This document shows positions 10,561 to 21,660 of a stretch of 64,000 bases of DNA, in pieces. Below the pieces are notes generated by a model that was not told the origin of the DNA, did not search any database, and saw nothing but the letters and a program-made list of their open reading frames with translations. Position 1 is the stretch's first letter; each line of letters opens with the position of its first letter. The position numbers and the translations under genes were made by a program. Origin of the DNA: Emydura subglobosa (lineage: Eukaryota; Chordata; Testudines; Chelidae); contig ML679959.1 in assembly GCA_007922225.1 (NCBI GenBank), positions 23,286,118 to 23,350,117 of the forward strand, in the 5' to 3' direction.

Positions 10561-10924
10561 CCTGTTGAAAGCAATGATTGTGCATGCTCATCTGAGGGCA
10601 GAATTTGGACTATAGTTTATAAGTGAAAATGGGCGCCATGGCCTTGTGCTACTACCAATTTGAGCACTTCTCACAATTCAATATAATTGTACAATCAGTA
10701 CAATTTCTGCTGAAGAGAGGCAGAGAGACATGAGTACTGTAGGTCAAGGTTGAGGTGCATTGACGGAGCTGCATGAGGAAGCTGGTACAATGCCTGGCTT
10801 AAGCACAAAACACTCACAATATTTTAGGGGGGGGGGAGGATGAAAAATAATGTGGTTGCCCAAGCAGTTCCTCAGTGGAGCTCTGTATTCAGGACTCTTG
10901 AAAAAGGGTATGAACTCAATAATA
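10561..10924. other. No recognisable feature
   Basis: Unique-looking sequence with a G-run at about 10829-10837. No coding or repeat signal is seen. Confidence 0.45.
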
Positions 10925-11182
10925 ACACTTACCAACAGCTGTATAGAATATATAGTGCTTTTCATCAGTAGATCTCAAAGCACTTCACAATCTTTAATGT
11001 GTTTATCCTCATAACACCCCTGTGAAGTAGAGAAGAGCCATTATCCCATTTTTAAAGACAGGCACCTCCGGTGCTGAGAGGCTAAGTGACTAGCCCACAG
11101 AGGAAGTCTGTCACAGAGCAGAGAACTGAACTCAGGTTCCCTAAGTCGTAGGCTAGTACAGTTCCTTTGCCTCCCAGGTGTC
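10925..11182 (-). repeat. tRNA-derived SINE (Cry-like), minus strand
   Basis: The plus strand shows 'tagtgcttttcatcagtagatctcaaagcacttcacaatc', the complement of the 'gagatctactgatgaaaagcact' 3' segment of Cry-type SINEs. 'taacacccctgtgaagtag', 'gctaagtgac' and a box B complement near 11130 (aactgaactcaggttcc) follow. Confidence 0.8.
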
Positions 11183-11764
11183 TGAGCAATAGAGGAAAGG
11201 CGTGTGGCAGCCTAGAAAGAAGACATATGTTCCAGTAACCCCTCAAAAAATCAATCCTGGCAGCACACTGAGAGAAAAGAAATACAAATTCAGCAGTGGG
11301 ATCAGAGTCTGTTTAAAAAAAAAAAAATCAAGTGAATTTACCATTTGGGAAAGCCTGATGAATTGTTATTCCTACACATTGAACTCCTTCATCCGAAGAA
11401 CGTAAGCAAGAACAGCAAAATCTTCCCCATTCTGCCAATGTACCTAACCCAGAGGGGCCACTTTTAGCTCCCCTTCCACCGTAAAAGCCTTTTCCCCGTA
11501 AGAATGACATGGACACTCGCTCCGCCCATAACTTCTAGCAACAGCAACAAGTGAAAGGAAGGGATGGGGGAGGGAGGGGGAAACTCTACCCGACGCAGCG
11601 TTTTCACTCCAAAAAAAGAAGTGCTGGAGACTCCATGAAGTCCACTGTAGACTTCTGTATTGCCACTGATTTTACATGGAAGGCACTCAGATTCTGTGGT
11701 GATGGAAGGCAGTATAAAACTCGTAGACGAATAAGCACATTCAAAGCTTCACCTCTTTGAGACA
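11183..11764. other. No recognisable feature
   Basis: Contains an A-run (11314-11327) and a purine-rich stretch (11548-11580). Short open frames have no recognisable domain. Confidence 0.4.
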
Positions 11765-12080
11765 TAATCATTATTTGTATTTTGGTAGCCGCAAGAGGCC
11801 CCAGTCAAGATCAAGGTCCCATTGTGCTAGGTGCTGTACATACAGATGTAACAAAAGAGAGTCACGGCCTCAAAGAGCTTACAAGCAAAGTACAGGGCAA
11901 GAGATAACAGGTGGATACAACAAACAGGCAGGGGGAGCACCAGGTAACAGCAAGATGATTATTACTTAGTGTAATAAGCAAAATATTAGCACACCAGCAG
12001 CTCAGCTGTTGTCAAGTGCTTTGTAGACATCCCAGCATAGGTGAGTTTTTAAGAGAGATTTGGAGGGACTGTCCAGTGGG
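11765..12080 (-). mobile_element. L2 LINE 3' end, minus strand
   Basis: The first ~120 bases ('ttatttgtattttggtagccgcaagaggccccag...cattgtgctaggtgctgtacat...cctcaaagagcttacaa') match the 3' tails of SINE copies in this window (18005-18195, 35815-35935, 6957-7235). Unlike those SINEs, the sequence then continues into LINE 3' UTR ('aacaggtggatacaacaaacaggcagg...agcagctcagctgttgtcaagtgctttgtagac'). It ends near the C-terminal coding complement (gtgagtttttaagagagatttggagg), which also occurs in the L2 copy at 59680-60125. Confidence 0.65.
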
Positions 12081-14025
12081 TTGCTAATTGTGATGGTGGG
12101 ATTTATGGTGATTTAAAAAATCATTTCAAGTCTAATTCTGCAAGATCCTGAGTACCCTCAACTCACAGTGCAGACAGTCTATTGCACCACCTAGGGTCAA
12201 GTCTGAAAGTCACTTGAGGTGGAAATGTCATGCCTTTATTGTTTTTGTTTTGCTTTAATGTCAATTTATAGAAAAGTAACTATCCAGTGTTTTCGGCATA
12301 TCTTGCAAATTATGATTATTTAAAATGCAGTGCACATTTACATGTAATCATTATATATTAAAATCCACCCCCTTGCACCAGAAGTGAAATGCTCCCCTCT
12401 CTACCTACTCAACTCACCCATTCAGAAAAATCCTGGGAAAACAGACTTTTCAGTGTGCCCCTGAAATAGGTCAATGTATTCAGGCTCTGACCGATCAAGG
12501 AGGAGGAGTGAGTTCCAGAACGGGGAAACCTTCATTAAAACTCTCAGTCAAAGAGAATGCGTTCAGAAATGTGAACAGCACACTCAAGAAAAATGTCTGT
12601 GGCCCTTTGCCCGTCTCAGATTTTTAAATGAGTCTTTTGATCTATGTGTCTCCAGCTACCCAAGGAGGGGATAGCTACCTAGGCTGCTATATGGAGTGGA
12701 ACAGTGAAATAGACTTTGGAGATCCTTAAGGTTTTGACCCAGGACTTGCTTCCCTTTCTCTTGATTGCCCTCACTAGATATATAGATATATACCCGAGTA
12801 AACTGTCCTCACTGTGTTCTGTAAGAGGAATAATTCACCCAATATTCCTGTGACAAGATTGTACTCGAGCTGTAAATAATAGCAGCAGCATCCCAGGGGG
12901 AGTTAAGCCGGGTTTACAGTCAGATTACACCATCGTGATGTGAAGTACCCATACCATATCAGAGGACCTGGCCAAATAAGGCTCCTTTTACCAAAATCAT
13001 ATAGTGAAAATTCCCCTTTATAATAAAGATGAGACCAAGTCTGACCTCAGAACCTGGAGCCAAACTACCGCAAAGTTTAAAGGAGTTTGGCGTTCCATTT
13101 CAGATTCATCTCGAAATAGGACTTCCTAAATTGGACTAACCTCTTCCACTGTCTAGATCAGAACTGTTCCTATCCTACTTGCACGTTGGCTAGAAAACAC
13201 TAGCAATATTTTCAATAACCTGCACAGGCCCCTTTATTTATATCAAGTCCCAATTAAAACCCCAAGCTATGATTTAATGTCGCAAACATTATTTACAATA
13301 TATTAAGACAGTCAGTCCATTCCTGCTGCTCATTACTCTGTTGAAACCTAATATTAGTAACAACATGTGCAGAAGATCTGGACCATGAATTAATAATGAG
13401 GCGCTTGTCCTGGAAAACATTTGAGACTCTAGTTCTTTTAGTTGGCAGACATCCGATGGAGACTGGTTTGCTCTTCCTTGCACAGTGATCAAATCATTTG
13501 TTTGACTAAATAATCAGGAAGCAAAGTATTTCTGATTAGTTTATTTCCTCTGATGTTCATTTACCGAAAACAATAATGAAGAAAGACAATAATAAATTAC
13601 GGGATTCACAGTAGTAAATAAATCTTGCAACCGATCAACATAATACCATTTAATGCTGCTCTTCGGATGTTGGGGAGCCTCAGTTAGATTATTGTTGGGA
13701 GCCCACATTCCCCTAACCTACCATCTTCACAAGTCCCAATGACCCAAAAGCCACCTCATACTTTTTTAAATCCGGAGTTGATTTTTGAACAACACTTTTT
13801 CACCTTTAATGCCAAGATACACGGAACTTTCTTAATCCATTCTAACAGCTATTTTTCAAAATATTTAACAGGTGGGTGTAGAAAACATCACTTAATAAGT
13901 CAGATGGCTTACATCTATGCTTTATTTATTCAGATTCCAAACAGAAAATCAACATGCCCATGAATCAACTAAGCAAAATGAGAACATGGTGGAAAAGATG
14001 CTCTTCTAGTTCAGGCATGTGACTG
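12081..14025. other. Mostly unique non-coding DNA
   Basis: No gene is seen. A segment at 12425-12720 ('gatcaaggaggaggagtgagttccagaac') may be an upstream piece of the neighbouring L2-type element. From about 13500 to 13640 the DNA is AT-rich with several TAATNA words and no repeat match, a weak candidate for conserved non-coding sequence. Confidence 0.35.
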
Positions 14026-14027
14026 GC

Positions 14028-14242
14028 AGCTGGGGTCTGACGTCTATTTGTAGTTTTGCCACAGACTTCCTATATGATTTTGGACAAATCACATAACTTC
14101 TTTGTGCCTCAGTTTCCCCATCAATAAAATGGGCACAAAATTTTTCTATCTTAAAAGAGTGTTGGGGCATTTAATTCATTCATATTTGCAAAGTGCTTTT
14201 AGGCCCTCGAGGGAAGGTTATATACCAATACCAAGTAACATC
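14028..14242 (+). repeat. MIR-like SINE, plus strand
   Basis: The core 'gattttggacaaatcacataacttctttgtgcctcagtttccccatcaataaaatgggcac' is clear. 'catttaattcattcatatttgcaaagtgcttttaggccc' and a short 3' region running into a tetranucleotide repeat follow. Confidence 0.8.
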
Positions 14243-14283
14243 ATAGATAGATAGCTAGATAGATCCATCCATCCGTCCATCCA
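14243..14283. repeat. (GATA)n/(ATCC)n tetranucleotide repeat
   Basis: GATA units pass into ATCC units; the repeat sits at the 3' end of the SINE. Confidence 0.85.
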
Positions 14284-14422
14284 AAAAACTATATTAAAAG
14301 AACATTATTTGCAAAGTGAAGCACTCGAAAGTTAGGAATTGCCAAAATTAAGGCTCCCCAGCCCTCTTTGTGCATTATGACACAGTCTTTAATTAGATGA
14401 TTATATTCTGTTTTTTCTACAG

Positions 14423-14465
14423 GACCCCACCTTATTCAGTGCACAGAGTGGATGATGTTCACCAG
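14423..14465 (+). other. Candidate 43-nt exon with strong splice sites
   Basis: A pyrimidine tract and acceptor (ttctgttttttctacag, ending 14422) is followed by 43 bases and a strong donor (CAG/gtaggt at 14463-14471). A branch-point-like 'ctttaat' lies about 30 bases upstream. In one frame the segment reads TPPYSVHRVDDVHQ and ends on a codon boundary; a second frame is also open. No repeat is recognised here. I cannot assign it to a gene. It could be a micro-exon of a host gene spanning the window, a lncRNA exon, or chance. Confidence 0.25.
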
Positions 14466-14604
14466 GTAGGTAGCTATTCAATATTTTCTTTTGTTCTGAT
14501 CACGCAATATGTTGCCCCATGCATTATTTACTGTACACCATCCAAACCCTACACCGAATCCAGAATTATTAATTTCTTCATGGGCTTTTCTATGCTGCTC
14601 TTAT

Positions 14605-14725
14605 TGTAGTATCTTAGTTCTTTACCAATACTGATGAATTTATTATCACAACACCGCCGTGAGGTGAGGTGATGATATCTCCCTTTTACACATGGAAAAG
14701 TAATGCAGACAGATTAAAGCCAAAA
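14605..14725 (-). repeat. Partial MIR-like SINE, minus strand
   Basis: The phrase 'atttattatcacaacaccgccgtgaggtgaggtgatgatatctcccttttacacatggaaaagtaatgcagacagattaaag' is the complement of a SINE core and 3' region. The tRNA head is missing. Confidence 0.6.
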
Positions 14726-14902
14726 TTATCAAAATTGTAAATTTATTTCAGGGGCCCAATTTGAGAAACCTAGGGCCTAGTGAAGAATATTTAGCATTTC
14801 AGATGTTCAGAGCAGAGCTCCCACTGACCTCCGTTGCAGCCATGACTGCTCATCACCTCTGTAAATTGTTCCTCAGGTACCCAGAAAATGAGGAACATAC
14901 CT

Positions 14903-15370
14903 GGGGTGAGCAACCGTCCTGCAAATTGCGGGACAGTCCCGTGATTGGAGTCTTTGTCCCGTGTCCCGCAATGACTACACAATGTCCCGCAAAATACGAA
15001 GTCAAGAGGGCTGCCCGGCCAGGCTGCTCCACTCCGTGTCAGGCTTGGGGGATTTGGGGATGCTTGGGGCTGGCTGGCGGGTGAGCACAGGTGGGAGGGG
15101 GAGAAGGGGCAGGGCCAAGTGGGAAGGGAAGGGATCACGGGCGGAAGGGGTAGGGGCCAGCCACAGGGCCGGATTGTTTACCTTGCCAGCAAACTAGTTA
15201 CATTGATGTGTTGTTTTAATGGTCTACAGCTTCCGGAAATGGGCTATTTTGCCACAGGGTGAAATTAGTGCTCTTGGTTCCATTAAAGAGATGTATTTAT
15301 TTTAATTTCGCTGTGTCCCGTGATGTCCCGCAAATGTCTTGAAATTGGACTCATGTCAGTTGGTCACCCT
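14903..15370. mobile_element. Non-autonomous DNA transposon (MITE) with GTCCCGCAA repeats
   Basis: The ends form imperfect terminal inverted repeats: ggggtgagcaac (14903-14914) against gttggtcaccct (15359-15370). The outer parts repeat GTCCCG/TGTCCCGCAA several times (about 14936-14997 and 15313-15332), and the left end folds on itself (gtcctgcaa/ttgcgggac). A GC-rich, purine-biased middle (15005-15180) separates the arms. Flanks acatacct (14895-14902) and acacacct (15373-15380) agree in 7 of 8 bases but with a two-base offset, so a hAT-like 8-bp duplication is only suggested. Confidence 0.6.
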
Positions 15371-17250
15371 AAACACACCTACATTTCAGAAACACACCTT
15401 TTCACCTGTGAAAAATGTTGAGCGCTTGACTTCGCCGCCTTAACATTCTTTTCATGTCATGCTTTTAATGTAATTGCCTACGTTTTTAAAAACTTTAAAA
15501 TTGAAAAAACAAAAATGTCATCCAGTAGAACCGCACTGACCCCTCCCCCCACATGGGGTCATTTGCTGGGTGGAGAGATCTTTAGATCCACCGCACCGTC
15601 TTTTGCCACTTGAGCTAATGGAGTAAAAGGTTATCATCGTCTGTGTGGATCTGCCACTAGTGGGAGATGGAAGCACACTTTGCCAGTGGGGTTTACAGCT
15701 AGTAAAGGGATGGCAAGACTTGGAAATGATAGGTTTGATTCCAGGTTCTGTCGGGGGGTGTGCTCCAGAGGTTACGGACCTTTTTGTCCCTGCATTCCCC
15801 CAGCTTCTTCCTGTGCGTTTCTGCACCTATCCCCAACTCCTGCTCCTGTGAACTGCTCTTATAATTCCACCTGGTTCTTCCCTGTTCCTCCCCTTCTCCC
15901 CACACACTTGTGCCCCTGTTCTCCCCCCCCCCCACCCCAGTGCCTATTCCCCTCACTGTGCTCCTGCCCTTTAACCTCCCCAGCTCTTGTTCCCATTTCC
16001 CCGAGCACTTGCTATTGTCATCCCTTGTCTGTCTGCATTTCAGTCAGCTTGCCTCCTCCTCCTCTTCCTCCACACTGCCTGATCACCAGCAAGCAGAGTA
16101 TTGGGAGCACAGAAGAGACAGTGTTCCTGTTCTCATTGATGGTGATCAGTTGCCTTGGCTGCTGGGAGGAGCAATTTCAGGGAAAGTCCTGGCATAGCCT
16201 GGAGACTGTGCATGCTCAGTCGCTCCGTGTGAATGGTGTGTGGTCTGGTTGGCACTAGGACCTGTGAGGGGAAGGAGCATGCTTAGTGTAGACAGAATCT
16301 TCAGATAATTTAGCTGCCAAACTGTAACAAATCTCTACTGAGCACATGAGAATTGAGATTTTCGGAAATTTATAATGGCCAAATTTGGGCAGATTTTTAA
16401 GGGGGTGTCAAAAGGCGTGGGGATGAAACCACATCTGCCCAATTTCAACTCCCTGCTCCAAAGCAATGAAACAATTGTAAGAATTTTTTTAACATTGGCA
16501 AAACTACGTGTATGTCCCAACCTCATTCTGGGAAACAGCCAAACCAGTTTTAATTAAAATGTTCAGAAAAAAAAAAGTCATACTGAGGTGGCCACTCAGT
16601 TTGAAAAATTTCAATGTGAACAATTAAAGTTTAGCAAATGTATAAGTAACTAAAAACAGGGTCTTATAATGTAAAGTGTTGGGAAACCTTAACTATCAGC
16701 ATTACCTGCACCACCTGTAAAATATCTTTATAGCACTAGTGTAATAAAATGTGCCTGCTTGAGTTCGCATTGCCTCCTGGTATCCTCCCCATTTATATAT
16801 CCTCCAGCTCACAGGGGACTCTCCTCGGGGTCTCGGAGAACAGGTGTACTTTGCTGTGGAGGTAACTGACTCCCTTCTGCCTCGACAGTCTCCCCCAACC
16901 CACTTCCAACTCCCCCATCCACAGATCCACATGGCAAGTTGCCTAACTTTATATCGCTTCCTAGGCACAGGGCGAAATGCCTTCAACTTTTGCGGAAAAC
17001 AAATAATTATTGACACTATACTTGCCCTGAAACTTTAGCTTTGTGGTAAAGTTACACACACTTCTTTCCTTTAAGATGATCCCACATACTTATCCATAGG
17101 GAATTCAGGGAGTAAATTGTGTATAATTCACTTTTGAATCTATTGCCTTCATCTCAAAACTGTAAACAAAAAGGAGCCTTCTCTAGGTACAAGGTGCAGA
17201 AAGATTTCACAGAGTAGAAGAGAGAAAACTATTACGTAATTTTGTGTAAT
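15371..17250. other. No gene; pyrimidine-rich tract and unique DNA
   Basis: 15840-16080 is a C/T-rich low-complexity tract with a C-run at 15922-15932. It produces long spurious open frames full of Pro, Ser and Leu. 16330-16590 is AT-rich with 'aaatttgggcagatttttaa' style sequence similar to other A/T-rich repeats in the window. No splice-supported coding sequence is seen. Confidence 0.5.
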
Positions 17251-17261
17251 TTTTGATGCAG

Positions 17262-17445
17262 GAAATAATTTTGCCAACACACCTGCATAGGGGGAAAAAA
17301 CACATCAACGAGGCAGCTTCAGCCATCAATCTGTGGGACCTAAGCGCTCAGCCTGAAAGCAAAGGTGAAACGGAATACGAAAATTGCAGAGCAGCAGAAG
17401 AGGAGTCAGCTATCCAAAGGCCCCTACTGAAATCCCATCTATCAG
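17262..17445 (+). other. Candidate 184-nt exon, open in one frame
   Basis: The stretch is bounded by an acceptor (tttttgatgcag, ending 17261) and a good donor (ATCAG/gtagga at 17441-17451). It stays open for 61 codons in one frame and starts in phase with GAA. The translation is hydrophilic and starts EIILPTHLHRGKKHINEAAS; it carries no domain I recognise. No known repeat overlaps it. The polypyrimidine tract is only moderate. It may be a host or lncRNA exon, or chance. Confidence 0.2.
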
Positions 17446-18000
17446 GTAGGATTTCTTGTGCATTTTCATGTTTTGGTCACCTGACCTTAGCTCTCTGTTC
17501 TAATTGGTCTCCTCATTTACAGACTAACTAATGATGTAACCAGAGTGTGTGGGAACCAGAACTGTGTGACAGATACAATTTTTCCCAGTCATTTATGAGG
17601 CTTGGATACTAATTCTGCCTGCTTACCTGGTTCTACTGCTGGTTATCTGGAAATTTGAACTTCTTAAAGGACATAATGAGGGTAGCTATAAACTGAGGCT
17701 GAACTTAGTCACTTTAACGTAAAATTATACCTGCTGCAGAACATATTCATCTGTGAAATCTAATTATTTCTGAACGTAACAAACAGTGCTCTATATTTTC
17801 ATACAAATGGTTGAATCCGTATCTCATTTACCTTTCCTATGATTGGCTCAAGTGAAAATTATTCTCATTGCGGTCTAAGAAACAGGTCAATTTAGTTGGC
17901 TTATAAAAGAGTTATTTTATCCGCTTCCTGCTTCTCCTTCCCCTCCAGCCCACAAAGCTTTTGCACAACACTATTGCTTAGTGTTACTGGTTTTCTTTGT
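17446..18000. other. No recognisable feature
   Basis: Unique-looking, AT-rich sequence without repeat or coding signal. Confidence 0.45.
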
Positions 18001-18004
18001 TACC

Positions 18005-18195
18005 ATGGTGGTAGTATTATTAATAATAGTAGTAATAATGTTTGCATCACAGAAAGGCCCCACCTAAGACTGGTGTTGGGGCATTGTACAAAGATATAGT
18101 GAGAGATCATCCCTATCCCAAAGGGTTTACAATTTAAATAGATCAGACAGAGATAGGTTGGGGCTAGGGAAGGGGTATAACATACAAGTAGCACC
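18005..18195 (-). repeat. SINE/L2 3' tail copy, minus strand
   Basis: An (ATT/AGT)-rich tail (18012-18038) is followed by 'gaaaggccccacctaagactggtgttggggcattgtac' and 'tatcccaaagggtttacaatttaaat'. This is the shared L2/SINE tail. The tRNA-like head is absent. Confidence 0.7.
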
Positions 18196-18446
18196 AACAG
18201 TGATGATCATTTTGAAAATTCTTAACAGTATATGAGAAACAGCCACAGCCTACTAACAATATGGCAGAAATAACTTTTTAAGAAAAGGTTGCATTAGACA
18301 GCTCTTTCCAAGTGTCATACAACAATGATAATACACTGGTTGAATTTAACAGTTTCTGGATGCTGAAGATATGAGTTCAGACCATATTAATGTCCTATTT
18401 TGAATTCTTTTTTCTCCTTACACTTGTCCAATGATACGCAGTGGGA

Positions 18447-18581
18447 CATGGGCTCTCAACTTGAGGGGTCACAATGGGTCCAGTGTGGTCATGACCAGCC
18501 TAGAGGAAGGGTAGGGAGGGGCCCAAAACTTTTTGCTGTTGTAACACAAAGTTCCCATGTGGAAAAGGCTGGGAACCACGG
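18447..18581. mobile_element. hAT-type MITE
   Basis: The left end 'catgggctctcaacttgagg' and right end 'ggctgggaaccacgg' are degraded forms of the CAGTGGTTCTCAACC ... GGTTGGGAACCACTG ends common in the window. Flanks cagtggga (18439-18446) and cactagga (18582-18589) match in 6 of 8 positions, consistent with an old 8-bp hAT target duplication. Confidence 0.6.
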
Positions 18582-18589
18582 CACTAGGA

Positions 18590-19950
18590 CATCTTTAAAT
18601 GGAGAGAGACACCCGTGTACTGTAGTTTTTGAGGATTCTTGTGTATATAGAATTTTGTAAAGCTAGTTCATCCAGTATAGTGGCAGCAGGTTGTTTTTGC
18701 TCCACGTCAGGAAACATTATCAATAAGTGGAAGGAACTGAAAGCAGGAGCAAAAACTTGGAAACCTAAGGGAGTGTGATAATGCTTTATGTTTCCTATGC
18801 AAATGGGATGTTTATGTGTGGTTAAAAGCTGACAGAAATCATGCATGTAACACAGCTTTGTATATGCTTAAAGTGGTTAATCCAGTCAGTAAACATGACG
18901 TCAAAAAAGGAAATCCCTCAGTGTTTCTGTATCTCTCTTTTTGGAGTGTATATGATGTCGAACGCATATGCAATGGATCTGGGACCTGACATCTATTTAA
19001 ACTCTTTGGGAGCTATATCAAACATTAATGGGGATTAGTGTTAGAACTGGTGTAAACATAGCAAACAATCTGCTGTAAGTGTATGCTCACATTTCCATAT
19101 GTTATGTGGGTAAGGAGAGCCATTAAGAAGGAGAGTGACTCTGGGAGATGGTTCTCAGTTAACTAGTCTTGGGATTGGTAGAAGCAAACACTACTAGCGC
19201 ATGGTTATTTCATGATATCAGCACCTCTATCATCGTAAAACACTTGTGTCTAGATCTGCAATTCATGTTGTTAAAAGGCAAGTCAGATTTAAGGAGATGC
19301 ATTTTCATTGTGCACAGCTGCTAAAATACAGATAAAAGTTATTTAGGACTTCCAGGTGCACTGTAATTCTTGGCAGAAAAAGTTAATTCCAGGTGTGGAA
19401 CTTCAAAAAAATATTTTAATACTCTGTTGTCAAAGCTGGATAAAATCATCAAGTTAGAAAAATGAAAGCTAAACTAGGAACAAAGTCCAAAGTATGACTA
19501 GGGAAAGGCCATCTCTACATAAAGAAATTATACAAGAGAATCTCCCTATTACTTATGTAAACATGGTTTGGATCTGGGCAACATTTCAAAAGAGAGAAAG
19601 CTTCGGCATGCATGAGCACATAGAAATATGACATCGTCTCAGTGGGAGGTATGGGGGTGGGGTTTGCAGTATAGAGCCAAAACCTACCTCACACATGGAT
19701 ACTCGGGACCCGATCCAGAGCATGGTAATATAAACAGCAAGTCTTTCCTCTGACCTCGGTGAGCTTTTTCCTTCACTCACGCAGGAAGAGAGGGGAGATA
19801 AATAGATTTGTTTCTTCACTTAAGGTCAAATTATTTAGGGTCTTTTCCTGCTGCATTTTTGCCCATAGGAGTTTTATCACTGACAGCCTCAGAAACAGGC
19901 CTTTAATCAGCAAATCAAATTATAAGATATGCCACAAAATTGAAAATACT
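18590..19950. other. No recognisable feature
   Basis: Unique-looking AT-rich DNA. Short open frames lack domains or splice context. Confidence 0.45.
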
Positions 19951-19996
19951 ATTATATTATATTATATCAGTATATTATATTATATTATATTATATC
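19951..19996. repeat. (TTATA)n pentanucleotide repeat
   Basis: About nine ATATT/TTATA units interrupted once by 'tcag'. Confidence 0.9.
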
Positions 19997-20620
19997 AATT
20001 TGCTAGTGGGGGAACATGTGTTATGGCATATTGTTATTCCATCATATAATGCACATTGATTCATTTGACACATTGTTTAAAAGAGCTTTTATTTATATGA
20101 TGGGTGTATGGACAAATATGCGCTGAATGCTTTTAAAACCCATTGTGGCTTGTTTTTAGTTCCACGTGTTCAGATGAAATGACTGTTGCAGTTACTAGAA
20201 GCCTACACGCTAATAGCAGCTCTGACGGTGTGTGCCAGTTTTATCTCCTATGGGGGTAGGAGTAGTTACCACTACATTAATATCCTTTGGGTCTAGTTAA
20301 TCCAAAAAAACCCCCCCAAACATATTATACAAGCACCATGCAGTTTGATGTACTGTATTCTTGGTACATGCCATTTTTGCATCTGGTTCAGAAGAGACAC
20401 TGAACTAAACCAATGCAAACCTCCAAGGGAGTAGGTTTTTCTGAAATGCCGTGATCACACAGAATGAAGATGAACACAGTAAATTCTTCTCCTAAAGGTA
20501 CATGTGTAAACCCTATAAGGATCGATTGTGCTAACTAAGGATGAGCCAAATTTCTTGGTGAAGTATGACCTCCTCTGGAGATGGGGTTATCCCACCTACT
20601 TTGTTGTCCTGGCCAATCGC
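19997..20620. other. No recognisable feature
   Basis: Unique-looking sequence with a short A7C8 run at about 20306-20319. No gene or repeat is identified. Confidence 0.4.
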
Positions 20621-20852
20621 TGAGGCTTCGTCTCCATGGAGATGTGTTCCAGAATAGCTATACATGATTAACTATTCCTGATTAACTCCATGTCTGAATG
20701 TTCTCATTTTGGTATAAGAGTGCCTTGTTTTCAATTAGCTTAATCTACTTGAAATAAGAGCATCCACACATGAAGATAATGAGGAATGGTTAATCCGCTT
20801 TGAATTCACATCCAACCTTATTCTGGATTGACTTTCTTATGTAGACAAACTC
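20621..20852. mobile_element. MITE with GTCTACA-type ends
   Basis: It starts 'gaggcttcgtctccatgg' and ends 'tcttatgtagacaaactctga'; the complement of that end begins 'tcagagtttgtctacataag'. Inside are 'ttccagaatagctatacatgattaactattcctgattaactcc' and 'attagcttaatc', phrases of a familiar turtle MITE built from repeated AATAACTATTCC-like words. No coding capacity. Confidence 0.6.
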
Positions 20853-21396
20853 TGAATGTATGCTAGAACACTAGGATACCATCCACCATAAATATCTCAG
20901 ATGGCTTGAATTGCTCCTATGACTCAAAGGGTTTGCCTACCTCTAACCCTAACCAAAGATTTGTTTAGACGCCCAAACCTTTCTTAGTCAGATGATCACT
21001 CCCTGCCATCAGCCATTTCAGATGATAACCGTATGATCCCTGGTCAGGGATGTGGCTGGGACATCGGGTGGGCACTTGAGCAATGTGAAAAGAATGCAAT
21101 CAAATATTAAATCTGTTTTAAAGAATTGTTTTGCTCTTGAGACTTCGGGGCTTCCTGGCCTTTTCTTTTGGCTTAGGAGCTAGAAGGTGTGATTTTGGTG
21201 CAGTGAAAATAACAGCTCAGCTGTGACTGCACAGTTATGATTCCACTAAGTCAATACATAAATCCTTATCTCAGTGCAGAGAGCAAAGGGAAATCTCCGG
21301 TTTTGCCATTGAGAGTTTTGTAATATCCAGGGCTTTCAACAGGCACTCATTTTATTTTCATTGACTTGCAGTTACAACAAGATCACCTATCACTGA
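20853..21396. other. No recognisable feature
   Basis: Unique-looking sequence without gene or repeat signal. Confidence 0.4.
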
Positions 21397-21660
21397 GGCC
21401 TGGTCCTCACCTAAAACTTAGGTCAACCTCACTATGTTGGTCAGAGCTGTAAAAAATTTCACGTCCTGTGCCGTATAGTTAAGTTGACCTAACCTGCACT
21501 GCAGATGTAGCTGGGTTGATGGAAGAATTATTCTGTCAATCTAGCTACTGCCCCTTGAGGGAGTGGATTTACTATAGCTTCTTTTGCTAAAGCAAGTGTC
21601 TACATTATACAGCATAGCTACAGCTGTGCCACTGTATCACTTGTAGTATAGACAGACTCT
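21397..21660. mobile_element. Harbinger-like MITE
   Basis: It starts 'ggcctggtcctcacctaaaacttaggtcaacct' in pieces close to the Harbinger left end at 56656 (GGCCTGGTCTACAC). It contains 'aagttgacctaacc', 'gtcaatctagctactgccccttgagggagtgg' and 'gtgtctacattatacagc', and ends 'tagtatagacagactct'. The layout matches a common turtle MITE with GTCGACCTAGCTAC modules. It is non-coding and mobilised in trans. Confidence 0.7.

Noticed and set aside
15680..16258. Open frame of 192 codons, plus strand
   Set aside because: It lies in a C/T-rich low-complexity tract; the translation is dominated by Pro, Ser, Cys and Leu, with no domain.
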